Assembly: GCF_904846715.1 (NCBI RefSeq)
Contig: NZ_CAJHBU010000002.1
Span: 124,001-188,000 of the forward strand
Origin: Psychrobacter vallis
Lineage (GTDB): Bacteria; Pseudomonadota; Gammaproteobacteria; Pseudomonadales; Moraxellaceae
DNA: 64,000 nucleotides
Direction: 5' to 3'
Every line of letters starts with the position of its first letter. The stretch's first letter is position 1. Positions 37,930 through 47,854 of the stretch are shown in pieces. The notes under the pieces are model-generated. The model did not search any database. It saw only the letters and a list, made by a program, of their open reading frames with translations, and had not been told where the DNA came from. The position numbers and the translations under genes are program-made.

Positions 37930-38463
37930 TTAAGGCACAGGACGACCATCAGTCAGTGCTATCCAACCACGAACAATGCGGTAAAGATGCCAAATAAAGG
38001 TAAACGTCATAATGAGAAGACCGAATCCAGCCAATAGCACTGAGCCAAGAGCGATGCTACCGCTATCCGCCAACATACTTACGCCAAACCCACCTAACGC
38101 AAAGGTGATAATGATAATACCTAAAAAGAACCACACGATACTGTACCAAAAGGTCTTGATCTGCCAATCGAAATGGGTGGATAGCCATGAGCCATCGGCA
38201 TCACGGCGCTTCGCATAATTCATCACAATCGGGACGATCCACAGCAGACCAGCCGTAAAATAGCTAATCACATACAAAAAGTAGGTGATATGATTGTAGG
38301 TGATCAAAGAACGGCGTTTCGTATCACTCATCATATTGTGCTGTCCTCTTTGGGCAATCTCATGATCAGACATTGTACCAACGGGATCACGGTGATAACT
38401 GTCAGCCGTCTCAGTCGGCCGAGGTATTTGCTCATCAACTTTGTGCTCAGGAGAATGATTCAT
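37930..38463 (-). CDS. DUF4870-like membrane protein
   Basis: A 177-residue membrane protein. The first 55 residues are polar; then come three or four hydrophobic segments (about 58-82, 107-127, 130-152, 152-168). The intermembrane WLSTHFDWQIKTFWYSIVWFFLG pattern, a conserved His-Phe-x-W-Q stretch before a helix, is characteristic of DUF4870-like small membrane proteins. Function unknown. It stands alone on the minus strand between pyrD and gspM. Confidence 0.7.
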   Translation of the reverse strand: MNHSPEHKVDEQIPRPTETADSYHRDPVGTMSDHEIAQRGQHNMMSDTKRRSLITYNHITYFLYVISYFTAGLLWIVPIVMNYAKRRDADGSWLSTHFDWQIKTFWYSIVWFFLGIIIITFALGGFGVSMLADSGSIALGSVLLAGFGLLIMTFTFIWHLYRIVRGWIALTDGRPVP

Positions 38464-38677
38464 CGTAAATATCCATGTCTGATAGTGACTAATACTTGTT
38501 TGATTGTGCCAGACATGCGGTTTTTCAATGAAAATGGATTCAAATTAATGATTTAGAAAGCGTTTTAAATAAATCTTATTAAATTAGTCTAACTCTAACA
38601 AAACGTACTTTTACAAAGCGATTATTTATGAAGTGACTGTACAAGAAGTGACTTTCTATCAACTAAAATGCGTTTGA

Positions 38678-39253
38678 CTATGAAGTAACGGTTGCTTGCA
38701 CCTGAATAGATTTATTGGTCAGGTCTTGCTGCATAGACAGCTGCGTAAATTTCCAGCCTTGTTGTTCAAGCTTGCCAAGTGCTGCACTAACCACTGCTTG
38801 ACTGGCGTGATTAAAGCTCAATTGCACCGCATCACCCGCCGCCACCACTTGGGCATTTGCAATACCTGAATTGTTCAACAGTGTACTAATCGTATTGGCA
38901 GGTGGCATTGCCGCGGCACCATCCACCGTGCTGGCAGCATTCATCGCATTGCTATCGATATTACCCGCTTGTGCCCGTAACCAAAAATAATCAGCCACCT
39001 GCTCCTGATAGTCGTTCTTGCTACTATTTGCGGCTTGATGCAGACTGTAACCACCGTAGCCCCCAACAAACAAGAGCAAAAATGCAGACAGGATGGCTAA
39101 TGCCAATTGATCGCGTGGCGACAGGGCTTGCCAGCGTGACGATAGAATGTTTTGGTAACTGTCCATGCGCTCTGATAAGACATTACTGCCCATACCGACG
39201 CTATTATCAGAGGGGACGACAGTACGTTTTGCTCGGCGCTTTAATCGTTTCAT
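38678..39253 (-). CDS. gspM: Type II secretion system protein GspM
   Basis: Bitopic inner-membrane protein that pairs with GspL in the secretion platform. The 191-residue protein has a basic cytoplasmic N-terminus, a membrane segment near 63-83 preceded by WQALSPRDQLAL (the typical GspM entry), and a periplasmic ferredoxin-like domain ending in QVQATVTS. ATG 39253 is favoured by AAAGG eight bases upstream; ATG 39283 would add ten residues. It lies 49 bp after gspL. The remaining gsp genes are not in the window. Confidence 0.85.
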   Translation of the reverse strand: MKRLKRRAKRTVVPSDNSVGMGSNVLSERMDSYQNILSSRWQALSPRDQLALAILSAFLLLFVGGYGGYSLHQAANSSKNDYQEQVADYFWLRAQAGNIDSNAMNAASTVDGAAAMPPANTISTLLNNSGIANAQVVAAGDAVQLSFNHASQAVVSAALGKLEQQGWKFTQLSMQQDLTNKSIQVQATVTS

Positions 39254-39302
39254 TTTCTGACCTTTTCTCACCTTTATTGCCATAACTTAAATGACCGATA
39301 AC

Positions 39303-40610
39303 TTATGATGCCGCCATATTTGTTTGGGTATCATTATTTTCTACGACAGCCACCGTCACTTGACCACTAAACTGCCCTTGCTCATTACTGTTTACTTGCG
39401 CAAGCTTGGCATTTAAACCCTGCGCAGTGAGTGTACTCGTAAATTGATCCAAACTACCACGGTCAGGCGCAATCAAAGTAAAGCTCAGTGTCGATGGCTG
39501 CATCACGAGCGCCTGCGCACGCAACGACGATTGTTTGATTAAAGGTGATATCCGCGCCAAGGCGGCCATATGTGCAGCTGGTGCTTGGCTGTCACTACGC
39601 AGCTTGGGTTGCAGCTGTACCTGCAATTTTGTCCGTGCGCTCAGTGGTTCATCCGCAAACCAAGATTGATACTGCCTAGCAATCTCTGTCTTAGTTGCCG
39701 CTGTCGCTTCTTTGTACTGATACCATTGCACGCCATCCGTTGCCATCTGTAGTACCAACGCTGACAAGGCGACCATTATTGCCACCCGCAGATATGGAGA
39801 CAATTGTGAATCTGTAGATTTAATAAAGAAATTAAGCGCATGACGTTCAGGATTGTCAACAGGCTTTGGCGGCACAGATAGATTGGTGAATAGCAGCTGA
39901 TGCTCAGTGATAAGACGTTCTGTTTGCGCTAAAATATCGGCTGTGGCTGAGGTCTCCTGTACAACCATACTATCATCATGCTCTATAGCATCCATTAAAG
40001 TATGGCCAGCAGATTGAGTGAACGAGAGATCGGACGTGTCAATCGGTGGCAATACGTTGACTTCACTTAACTGCGGAAAACGCTCAAAAACCAACGGCAA
40101 ATAGCTAACAGCCATACCATGATGTAATGACTGACGCAGTAGCATGGTTTGGGTATCTTGGTACAGTGTGACTTGCTGGCTTGCAGGATCGAGTGGTATC
40201 GGCAGCAATAAAAAATCAGGAAGCAATGCCGTTATACTCATGCCAGCCAGTGTAGCGCTTTGCTGCCATGATTCGATATCGCTTTGCGCCAGTGCATACA
40301 GATGATGATTATCTGCATGATTAACTTGGCGAATGGACAGCTGCTCAACTGGCGTCAACGAGGTTTCTTCAAATAGATACTGCTTGCCACTATTGCCCAG
40401 TTGCTTAAGCTGAGCTGTATTCAGTGCAGTATCAACTTGTAATACATGGCTTGAAGGAAAATATAGACACAACGTCTTGCGTGCATTGGTCTTATAACTG
40501 CCATAGATAGCTTGCAGCTGTTGCCAACCATCGACCGATTGCCATCGTTGTACATCTTCATGCCAGACAGCTAGTGGGCTATGCTGCGCTCGTAACCAAA
40601 CATGTAACAC
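39303..40610 (-). CDS. gspL: Type II secretion system protein GspL
   Basis: Inner-membrane platform protein that links the GspE ATPase to GspM. The 435-residue protein has a cytoplasmic actin-like part (1-265, with LCLYFPSSHVLQVDTALNTAQLKQ and FEETSLTPVEQL, the typical GspL pattern), one membrane segment (about 275-293, LRVAIMVALSALVLQMAT), and a periplasmic ferredoxin-like domain to the end. It lies just upstream of gspM on the same strand. Only the L-M pair is here, so the system's other genes must be elsewhere. Confidence 0.88.
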   Translation of the reverse strand: MLHVWLRAQHSPLAVWHEDVQRWQSVDGWQQLQAIYGSYKTNARKTLCLYFPSSHVLQVDTALNTAQLKQLGNSGKQYLFEETSLTPVEQLSIRQVNHADNHHLYALAQSDIESWQQSATLAGMSITALLPDFLLLPIPLDPASQQVTLYQDTQTMLLRQSLHHGMAVSYLPLVFERFPQLSEVNVLPPIDTSDLSFTQSAGHTLMDAIEHDDSMVVQETSATADILAQTERLITEHQLLFTNLSVPPKPVDNPERHALNFFIKSTDSQLSPYLRVAIMVALSALVLQMATDGVQWYQYKEATAATKTEIARQYQSWFADEPLSARTKLQVQLQPKLRSDSQAPAAHMAALARISPLIKQSSLRAQALVMQPSTLSFTLIAPDRGSLDQFTSTLTAQGLNAKLAQVNSNEQGQFSGQVTVAVVENNDTQTNMAAS

Positions 40611-40681
40611 TAAGCGTGTCCTTAATCATTGAAGCAGTTATAGGGTTGATCCTAAATAAAAAAGGTACAATCATTGTCACG

Positions 40682-40756
40682 CTCTGCTAAGATAATATTT
40701 TTTTGATTGCTGTGCCTGCGCAGACAGAGGCTGCGACAACCTATCCTAGCAGAACT
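40682..40756. repeat. Dispersed intergenic repeat, divergent copy
   Basis: Shares the core GATTGCTGTGCCTGCGCAGA and CAGAGGCTGC with the 37736 copy, with degenerate inverted arms (CTCTGCTAAGATA and TATCCTAGCAGA). The outer flanks of the 33904/37736 type are missing. It lies between gspL and sixA. Confidence 0.7.
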
Positions 40757-40792
40757 GTATTTATTAGCTTGATTATAGAAATGCCATTGCTA

Positions 40793-41251
40793 TTAGTAAG
40801 GCTGTTCAGGAACAAAACGATCAACCTCACTGGCCATACCGCTCATCACAAAATCCATCTCGAATACCCGTGCTTCCGCTAAAGAGAAAGACTCAGGATA
40901 CTCACCCGTTAGCAACCCAGCAATATTGGCAACGATAGACATATGACACACCACCACGAGACACTCTGCATCTATCTTAGCAATGTCTACTAGAGCCTTG
41001 TGAGCATCGTCAGAGGGCGTGATATTGTCCTGTACCGTTGAGGGCACTTGCGGCGCTCGCGATTGAAATTCTGCTAATGTTTGCTGCGCCCGATCATAAG
41101 GACTCACAACAAAACGATCTGGATGGTAGCGAGTCGTCACATATTCTGCGGTTTGTGCCGCCTGCTGTTGTCCAAAGTCTGTCAATTGACGCGCGCTATC
41201 TGGACGCGTCTCATCTTCTGCTTGACCATGACGTACTAGTATAATTTTCAT
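40793..41251 (-). CDS. sixA: Phosphohistidine phosphatase SixA
   Basis: Small histidine-phosphatase-family enzyme acting on phosphohistidine proteins in E. coli. The 152-residue protein begins MKIILVRHGQAEDE with the catalytic RHG at 7-9, has the second arginine/glutamate region near 48-60 (SPYDRAQQTLAEF), and the second catalytic histidine in CLVVVCHMSIVANIAGLL. The start at ATG 41251 is supported by AAGGAAGG just upstream; a frame from 41266 lacks a site. It is on the same strand as gpsA with a 98-bp gap. Confidence 0.92.
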   Translation of the reverse strand: MKIILVRHGQAEDETRPDSARQLTDFGQQQAAQTAEYVTTRYHPDRFVVSPYDRAQQTLAEFQSRAPQVPSTVQDNITPSDDAHKALVDIAKIDAECLVVVCHMSIVANIAGLLTGEYPESFSLAEARVFEMDFVMSGMASEVDRFVPEQPY

Positions 41252-41349
41252 AACCTTCCTTGTCATATGTTTTGGCGCACTATTTTAGGAGCGCTTCATT
41301 TCGTTAATACTATATATATCGCCTTAGCGCTGCTGTCATAGACATCATG

Positions 41350-42645
41350 TTATTTACTGTCTGTATCGTCTTTTTCATCTTCAGTGTGGCTGTTTGATGA
41401 CTTCATCTGGGCAGTCAGCGTCGCATTACTATGATCATGAGCCATTACGAACTCAACGTCACTGCGAAAGCCAGCTTCCATCAGATGTAACGCAACGCCT
41501 AGTGCGGCTTTGTCTTCGTAAATGACCGCATAAAGCGCGTGAGTAATGGGCATATAGATGCCATCTTTGGTGGCTTTTTCGTGTACTTGCTGAATGGTAT
41601 TGACCCCTTCAGCCGTTTGACCAAGCTTTTTCACTGCTGCATCGATATTCATACCACGGCCGAGCATGTTGCCGATACGATAGTTACGACTCAATTCTGA
41701 GCTACAGGTTGCGTATAAATCCCCGACACCAGAAAGCCCCAAAAAGGTCAACGGATTTGCACCAGCTTCTACCCCAAAACGGCTCATCTCTGCCAAGGCA
41801 CGCGTCAATATCATCGCTTTGGTGTTTTCGCCTACATCATAGGCGGCGGCCATGCCCATCGCAATTGCGTAAATATTTTTGAGCGCGCCGCCAAGCTCCA
41901 CGCCCTTAACATCATCGCTCGCAAATACGCGAAAAAAGGCACTGTGCAGCGCGGCTTGAACTGCATGACGTAGTGGCTCAGAATCACTGGCGATAACAGT
42001 CGCCGATGGCATGTTTTTCATAATTTCGATTGCAAGGTTTGGCCCTGACATCACCCCAAAATTCACTTCTGGCAATTCCTCTTTAATGATGTCACTCATC
42101 AACGCAAACGTATCTTTTTCCATTCCTTTAGTTAATGACACGATAGACTGACCACTGATAAAAGGCGCGATACTTTTTAAGGTTTCACGAAAAGCCAAAC
42201 CCGGTACCGCGATAAAAATAATGTCTTTGTCTTTCACTGCCATTTCTAGATCATGACTGTACTTCAAACGATCATCTAGCTTATAACTTGGCAGATATTT
42301 TTTGTTGGTTTGGGTTTTCACCATAGCCTTAACCGCACGTTTGTTCCGTACCCATAGCGTAGTGTCACAGCCATTACGTGCCGCCAAGTTTGCCATAGCA
42401 GTACCAAAACTACCGCCCCCTAAAAATGCCAAACGCAGCTTAGTCGGGCTATTATGGATATCTGCCATGTTTTTTGCCACTGCTGACTCTACCGCGCTAG
42501 GATTGAGTTTTTTGCGACCGATACCTGATTTGCTAGCACGTTCGATGATACCTGCCAGCAGACTGTTTTGCTTCTCAGGCGTAGTATTGTCCACGTCACT
42601 ATTGTCGTTACCAATATCTTTATTACTATTATTAGGGCTGGTCAT
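41350..42645 (-). CDS. gpsA: Glycerol-3-phosphate dehydrogenase [NAD(P)+] with N-terminal extension
   Basis: Makes sn-glycerol-3-phosphate for phospholipids from dihydroxyacetone phosphate. At 431 residues it is about 90 longer than E. coli GpsA (339). The extra sequence is mainly residues 1-68, Asn/Asp/Ser-rich then basic, and a polar tail. The catalytic part begins LAFLGGGSFGTAMANLAARNG near 73, and contains FGVMSGPNLAIEIMKNMPSATV, VELGGALKNIYAIAMGMA with the catalytic lysine, and LTFLGLSGVGDLYATCSSELSRNYRIG. All family motifs look intact. Confidence 0.96.
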   Translation of the reverse strand: MTSPNNSNKDIGNDNSDVDNTTPEKQNSLLAGIIERASKSGIGRKKLNPSAVESAVAKNMADIHNSPTKLRLAFLGGGSFGTAMANLAARNGCDTTLWVRNKRAVKAMVKTQTNKKYLPSYKLDDRLKYSHDLEMAVKDKDIIFIAVPGLAFRETLKSIAPFISGQSIVSLTKGMEKDTFALMSDIIKEELPEVNFGVMSGPNLAIEIMKNMPSATVIASDSEPLRHAVQAALHSAFFRVFASDDVKGVELGGALKNIYAIAMGMAAAYDVGENTKAMILTRALAEMSRFGVEAGANPLTFLGLSGVGDLYATCSSELSRNYRIGNMLGRGMNIDAAVKKLGQTAEGVNTIQQVHEKATKDGIYMPITHALYAVIYEDKAALGVALHLMEAGFRSDVEFVMAHDHSNATLTAQMKSSNSHTEDEKDDTDSK

Positions 42646-42830
42646 GTTCTTTTATCCGTGTTGACTGACTTATTATTAATAATATGTATCATCATTGAGT
42701 TTTAAGACTCGCTTTTATATTCACCTATAGTAGAGAGCAAATAAATTGAGTCTTTTTTATGTCGACCTAACGATAACGATAGATAGCGATCACATATACT
42801 ATGAATCATCAATACTATAATTCTTCAATA

Positions 42831-43454
42831 CTATGACTCAAATCGTACTAACGGCTCGATATCCATTGGCTTGCGTGTGGCTTCATCTTTAGGAGCTGTG
42901 CCAGTATAAACAAAAGCCGTCACATAATCATCTGGGCCGACATCAAAATACGCTTTTACAGCAGGTTCGTTACATAGCAGCCCCGTCCGCCATACCGTAC
43001 TAAATCCTTGCGCTTTTAACGCCAAAATTAGGTTTTGTACAGCAGCACCAGCGCTGAGCATTTGCTCAAAAGGCGGGACTTTTTTGTGTACTTGTATCTT
43101 AGTGACAACCGTGATGATGAGGGGCGCACGTAACGGCATGGTTTGCGTTTTTTTGATGTCTTTTTCGGACAATACTTCGCCCTCTCGCGTCGCTTTTTCT
43201 TGGGCGGCTTTAACCAAAGCATGGCCCAACTCATGACGCGACTCACCTTCTGTGACTATAAAGCGCCATGGACGCAGTTTTTTGTGATCGGGTGCTGTTG
43301 CTGCACACTCAATGGCCACTTCGATTTGGGCACGAGTCGGCGCTGGTGCATCCAAGTTGCCCATACTACGTCTTGAATTGATCCATTCAATCAGCGCTTT
43401 GGCAGTTATTTTTTCGTCACTTTTCTCTTGATCGTTTATATCAGATGAAAGCAT
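42831..43454 (-). CDS. Nitroreductase family protein (YdjA-like)
   Basis: A 207-residue FMN-dependent oxidoreductase of the small nitroreductase group. Features: RRSMGNLDAPAPTRAQIEVAIECAATAPDHKKLRPWRFIV (FMN-binding, near 28-67), a central MLSAGAAVQNLILALKAQGFSTVWRTG near 128-155, and TAFVYTGTAP near 183. This pattern fits YdjA, one of the smallest nitroreductases. The natural substrate is unknown. ATG 43454 has AGGGA seven bases upstream and is preferred over 43460. Confidence 0.88.
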   Translation of the reverse strand: MLSSDINDQEKSDEKITAKALIEWINSRRSMGNLDAPAPTRAQIEVAIECAATAPDHKKLRPWRFIVTEGESRHELGHALVKAAQEKATREGEVLSEKDIKKTQTMPLRAPLIITVVTKIQVHKKVPPFEQMLSAGAAVQNLILALKAQGFSTVWRTGLLCNEPAVKAYFDVGPDDYVTAFVYTGTAPKDEATRKPMDIEPLVRFES

Positions 43455-43556
43455 TATCATTCCCTATTTATTATTATCTGTTGCTGTTTTTCACTCAAAA
43501 ACGCGTTCTTTTATACTTGAACTATGATTGATATTCAATAACATGAAGACGCGACA

Positions 43557-44657
43557 TTATGCCGCGTCTTCAACGCGATGCGCCATTCGCAAATAATCTT
43601 CTGACTGCATCTCTAACAAGCGCGAACGTGTACGCTCAATCTCAAACGCCAACTTTTCTCCTTGATACAAATCCAAAATCGATTGCTCTGCTCGGACTAG
43701 CAGCTTTACACGGCGATCATAAAACTCATCAACAAGGTAAATAAAACGACGCGTCGGATCACGCAGATCATCATCTAATACTGGCACTGAATTGACCAGT
43801 ACTGTGTTGAATTTTTTGGCAATTTCAATAAAATCAGAGGCAGAGCGTGGCTCCATGCATAAATGACGAAAATCACAGAACAAGATATCTTCAGTACGAG
43901 CATTGATTTTGACTTCACGGCCATTAATAGTAATAGGCTCATTACTGATTTTTTGATTGTTAGATAAGCTGGCAAAACGGTTGGCGAGCCAATGATGGTT
44001 GGCTTTGGTCATGGGCGACTCATACAATTCGGCTTGCTGCAAAACCCGCAAACGATAGTCAATGCCAGAATCGATATTCATCACCGCCGTATGGCGCTCA
44101 ACTTCTGCAATCGCTGGCAAAAAGCGATTACGATGTAGACCATCTTTATAAAGTCCTGACGGTTCAATGTTTGATGTGGCAACCAACGTAATACCGCGAT
44201 TGAACAGCATGGTAAACAAATCGCCTAAAATCATGGCATCCGATACATTAGAGACAAAGAACTCATCAAAACAAATGATAACGGCTTCTTCATAGATAAT
44301 ATCAGCGACTTTCTCTAGAGGATCACTCTCGCCTTGTAGCTTATGTAGCTCTTGATGTACACGCTGCATGAAGTGATGAAAATGCAGACGCATCTTACGA
44401 TCAATAGTCAAAGACTCGTAAAACATATCCATCATCCATGTTTTACCACGGCCGACACCGCCCCACATATATAGGCCTTTCGGTGCGGCAGGTTTAGACT
44501 TTAGAAAACTAAAGAAGCCCTTTTTTTGTTCCGCACTGTTGATGAGCTGATGATAAATCTCATCAAGATAACTCATGGCCTTGAATTGCTGCTCATCTCG
44601 AGTAAAATCGTCTGTACTGACGGCTTGCTCGTAACGTTGCAATGGAGATAGACTCAT
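43557..44657 (-). CDS. zapE: Cell division ATPase ZapE (AFG1 family)
   Basis: An AFG1-like P-loop ATPase; in E. coli ZapE binds FtsZ and modulates Z-ring constriction. The 366-residue protein has Walker A GGVGRGKTWMMD near 66-77, followed by MRLHFHHFMQRVHQEL, Walker B VIICFDEFFVSNVSDA near 127-142, and the C-terminal RFIYLVDEFYDRRVKLLVRAE near 308-328. This matches the family over its full length. It lies upstream of the nitroreductase on the same strand with a 102-bp gap. Confidence 0.93.
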   Translation of the reverse strand: MSLSPLQRYEQAVSTDDFTRDEQQFKAMSYLDEIYHQLINSAEQKKGFFSFLKSKPAAPKGLYMWGGVGRGKTWMMDMFYESLTIDRKMRLHFHHFMQRVHQELHKLQGESDPLEKVADIIYEEAVIICFDEFFVSNVSDAMILGDLFTMLFNRGITLVATSNIEPSGLYKDGLHRNRFLPAIAEVERHTAVMNIDSGIDYRLRVLQQAELYESPMTKANHHWLANRFASLSNNQKISNEPITINGREVKINARTEDILFCDFRHLCMEPRSASDFIEIAKKFNTVLVNSVPVLDDDLRDPTRRFIYLVDEFYDRRVKLLVRAEQSILDLYQGEKLAFEIERTRSRLLEMQSEDYLRMAHRVEDAA

Positions 44658-44799
44658 AATAAGACTCGTCGTTAGATAAAATGGATATTAAAATAATTGG
44701 TTAACGCTGCTTTGTGACATCGATACAACGCTATTAAAAGCCATTATTGAATAAAACTGCTGTGCTATGCTCTAACAATAACACTACTAATAGGTAAAC

Positions 44800-45459
44800 C
44801 TACCGCTCGCTATCAAAGCTGTGTTTTTCCAATAAACCTTTCAACTCTGATAAGCGTCCATGAAAAAAGTGACCAGCGCCATCTACCACGCTGACGGCAA
44901 TTCCTAATCTGTCAGCGAACGCCTGCATATTGTCAGGATCAATAACCTCATCCGCATTGCCATAAATCTCAAAAGTTCTGTCAGCTGGCAGGGTTAAATC
45001 GCTGCCATCGTTTTTTTCGACAGACGGCGCAATAAGGGCGATTTTAGCAATTTCAAAATCGCCCAATCCCCACACATGAGAGGCTTCCAGCACTTGTTCA
45101 GCAACGCGCGCGGTCACATAACCACCAAATGAGAAACCGCCAAGCCATAGTTTGCGTGCCGTGGTTTGCTCAGCAATCCATTGTAACACGGTCATTGCAT
45201 CCACGACCTCACCTTCAGCATAATCATGTTCGCCCGTTGACTGACCCACACCGCGAAAGTTAAAACGTACCACATGCATACCGTTATCACGAGCGAAACG
45301 ATACATGGTAGTCACCACTTTATTGTTCATCGTACCGTCAAACAGCGGATTGGGATGACAAAGCAGTGCCACTGTGTCGGTATTTGGATCGTTAGGATTG
45401 TCTTGTTGCCATAGCGCGTCAACTTCGAGCACGCCAGCAGGCGCAGGAATCAATTGCAT
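44800..45459 (-). CDS. Alpha/beta hydrolase (YsgA/CocE-related small type)
   Basis: A 219-residue alpha/beta hydrolase. Visible: VALLCHPNPLFDGTMNNKVVTT (oxyanion region), VRFNFRGVGQSTGEHDYAEGEV near 60-80, nucleophile elbow GGFSFGGYV near 106-114 (Ser), acid in YGNADEVIDPDNM and catalytic His in VVDGAGHFFHGRLSEL. This is the pattern of the widespread proteobacterial hydrolase family without a firm substrate. No obvious ribosome site precedes ATG 45459. It is on the same strand as zapE with a 142-bp gap. Confidence 0.85.
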   Translation of the reverse strand: MQLIPAPAGVLEVDALWQQDNPNDPNTDTVALLCHPNPLFDGTMNNKVVTTMYRFARDNGMHVVRFNFRGVGQSTGEHDYAEGEVVDAMTVLQWIAEQTTARKLWLGGFSFGGYVTARVAEQVLEASHVWGLGDFEIAKIALIAPSVEKNDGSDLTLPADRTFEIYGNADEVIDPDNMQAFADRLGIAVSVVDGAGHFFHGRLSELKGLLEKHSFDSER

Positions 45460-45683
45460 AAAATTACTTATTGATTGAGAATGAATACGTCAATTATCCT
45501 AGATATGGTTTATATTTCAAGTGATTTGCTGTGTCAATATCTCTAATCAGTATAAAATTTCGCTACAGTATAGAAAACAATAACCACCTAGACACTCAAG
45601 GGGTGAATGGGTTAGATTCTGTTCATACTGATTAGACATTGACTCAACTCTTATGTTCAACTTACCGTCATTAGGAATTATCT

Positions 45684-46052
45684 ATGAATACGTTTAATAA
45701 AACTGCAACCTTAACCGCCACTTTGGTGGCCGCTCTTGCATTGAGTGCTTGCCAAAGTACGCCTTCATCGCCTGTTATCCAGCGCGCCAATGCTACTTAT
45801 GAAACCACTGGCATCGCAGAAACCAAAGTCAAAGCACAACAAAATGCGCTAGACAGTGCACAAAAAACCTGCCGTAGCAAACAAGTGATTATCGTCAATG
45901 ACACTGTAAAATACAATGGTATTTTAGATGAACGCACTGGCCGTATGGTGGGTCAAGTGGGCGCGGTCGTTGGCTCAATCTTTGGTACTGGCTCGCCTGA
46001 CTTATCACGTAGCGACGATTATGAATACACCATTAACTTTCGCTGTCAATAA
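45684..46052 (+). CDS. Small putative lipoprotein
   Basis: A 122-residue protein with a lipoprotein signal (lipobox LSAC, Cys23). The mature part is mixed alpha/beta with KVKAQQNALDSAQKTCRSKQVIIVND, a glycine-rich stretch VGQVGAVVGSIFGTGSP that could touch a membrane, and the end YEYTINFRCQ. Two cysteines remain in the mature part. I do not recognise a specific family. AGGA precedes ATG 45684. Confidence 0.75.
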   Translation: MNTFNKTATLTATLVAALALSACQSTPSSPVIQRANATYETTGIAETKVKAQQNALDSAQKTCRSKQVIIVNDTVKYNGILDERTGRMVGQVGAVVGSIFGTGSPDLSRSDDYEYTINFRCQ

Positions 46053-46326
46053 TGGCAATAGACCTCATAAATGCTAAATTGATCTCGGCCAAAAATTATC
46101 GAATATAGATTTTTATGTGTTTATATTTTGTCTGACTGGGGCATATCCTCATCAAAATCGCTCATAGCCAATAAGTCTGCGTGACACACTATCGCTACTT
46201 GTTGGCTTTACTTTTGGTATGAGCACTTTTGGGGTAAACTGTCTTCTCAAAAATGTTATTTATCATAATCAATCCACTCACAATCACAATCAGCCTTTAC
46301 GTTTTAATCACCGTTGGTATCCTATT

Positions 46327-47829
46327 ATGCGCAAGCCCAATCTTTCAAATATCACACAAGCCAAAGTATTAACGCCTGCCAAGGATTTGGCCACATTAGA
46401 GGCCGAACTGGCTGAGCAAGAAGACCATTTGGAAGACACCGTTTTGCGTTTAAGTGATTATTTGTCAGCGGTTGACATGGTCATCAAGCAAACCTTTGAC
46501 CACCGCGTATGGGTAAAGGCAGAGATTCGCAATTTATCCAGCAAAGGTGGGCACTATTACTTTGAGCTGGCAGAAAAAGACGATGATGGAAAAGTAGTCG
46601 CCAGCTGCCGTGGCAACCTTTGGCGTTTCAAAGCCACGCGCGTGTTAGCAAAGTTTGAGCGTGCAACTGGCATGCCACTTGATCGTGACTTGACAGTATT
46701 GCTCAAAGTATCGGCAGGATTTCATGCGCAATACGGCTTTTCGCTGACCATTGAAGACATTGACCCCAGCTACACGTTAGGGGATTTGGCAAAGCAATAT
46801 GCGCAAATGGTTGACCGTCTGACAGGTGAAGGACTTTTATATCTTAATCAGCAGCTACCTGCCCCATTTGACATCGAGCACGTACTGGTTGTCGCCCCTG
46901 AAAAAGCAGCCGGATTGGGTGATTTTCAAGCCGATGCTGATCGTTTAGCAAGTACAGGCGCGTGTCATTTTCATTACCATCACGCCACCTTTCAAGGCAA
47001 TCATGCTCCCGCTGAGATTCGCCAAGCAATCGTCAGCGCTCAGCAACAATTTTATGATACGTATCAGCGTTTGCCCGATTTATTAGTGATTATTCGCGGC
47101 GGTGGTGCCGTGGGTGATTTGGCTTATCTCAACGATTATGAGCTGGCCGCCTTAGTCGCTGAGCAGCCTATCCCTGTCTGGGTCGGGATTGGTCACGAAC
47201 GAGACAACGTTATCTTAGATGAGGTCGCACACACCAGCTTTGACACCCCATCTAAAGTAATCGCCGCCATCAGCAGTCATTTAGCCCAATTGGTCACTCA
47301 GACACTGCACTACCAAGCCCAAATCAAACAGGCTGCCCAGCGTCAGCTCAATATGGCTGAGCAACAAACTGCGTGCCAGTTAAATCAAATACAGTCGCAA
47401 ACAATCGGTCAATTAACCGCATTACAAAAAGACAGTGATTATGCATGGCAGAGCATTCAGCAAAGCGCCACGCGCCAAGTAAAGCAAGCCGCTAAACAAA
47501 CCACTGAGCTAAAGACCCAAATGCAAGCCGCGGCTTATCAGCAATTATCCATGGCTGCTACTGATAGTGAAAAACACCAAAAAGCCATTCGGAAAATCAG
47601 TCAGCAGCAACTGATACAGGCTCAGCGGGATAGCGAGCATTTGCGAGATATTGTGCTGTTACATAGACCCTCTCGTGTGCTCAAGCAAGGCTATACCATG
47701 CTTACAGATGAAAAAAACAAACAGATACTCACCAGTAGCACCCAACTTTATGCTGAGCAGACCATTCATATCATTTTAAAAGATGGCAAAGCAAAAGCGC
47801 GCATCCTTGATATGATCGATGCTAAATAA
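46327..47829 (+). CDS. xseA: Exodeoxyribonuclease VII large subunit
   Basis: Large subunit of exonuclease VII, which degrades single-stranded DNA together with XseB. The protein is 500 residues from ATG 46327. It has the N-terminal OB-fold (about 40-140, VWVKAEIRNLSSKGGHYYFELAE), the catalytic domain with LLVIIRGGGAVGDLAYLNDYELAALVA, VGIGHERDNVILDEVAHTSFDTPSKVIAAIS, then a long coiled-coil region (about 320-460) rich in Gln/Ala, and C-terminal HRPSRVLKQGYTMLTDEKN. A frame from ATG 46219 adds 36 atypical residues; neither start has a strong ribosome site. Confidence 0.95.
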   Translation: MRKPNLSNITQAKVLTPAKDLATLEAELAEQEDHLEDTVLRLSDYLSAVDMVIKQTFDHRVWVKAEIRNLSSKGGHYYFELAEKDDDGKVVASCRGNLWRFKATRVLAKFERATGMPLDRDLTVLLKVSAGFHAQYGFSLTIEDIDPSYTLGDLAKQYAQMVDRLTGEGLLYLNQQLPAPFDIEHVLVVAPEKAAGLGDFQADADRLASTGACHFHYHHATFQGNHAPAEIRQAIVSAQQQFYDTYQRLPDLLVIIRGGGAVGDLAYLNDYELAALVAEQPIPVWVGIGHERDNVILDEVAHTSFDTPSKVIAAISSHLAQLVTQTLHYQAQIKQAAQRQLNMAEQQTACQLNQIQSQTIGQLTALQKDSDYAWQSIQQSATRQVKQAAKQTTELKTQMQAAAYQQLSMAATDSEKHQKAIRKISQQQLIQAQRDSEHLRDIVLLHRPSRVLKQGYTMLTDEKNKQILTSSTQLYAEQTIHIILKDGKAKARILDMIDAK

Positions 47830-47854
47830 AATGGATACACGATATGATAACGCA

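Noticed and set aside
46219..46326. 36-residue N-terminal extension of xseA
   Set aside because: The extra residues do not resemble XseA; ATG 46327 is a better, though not certain, start.
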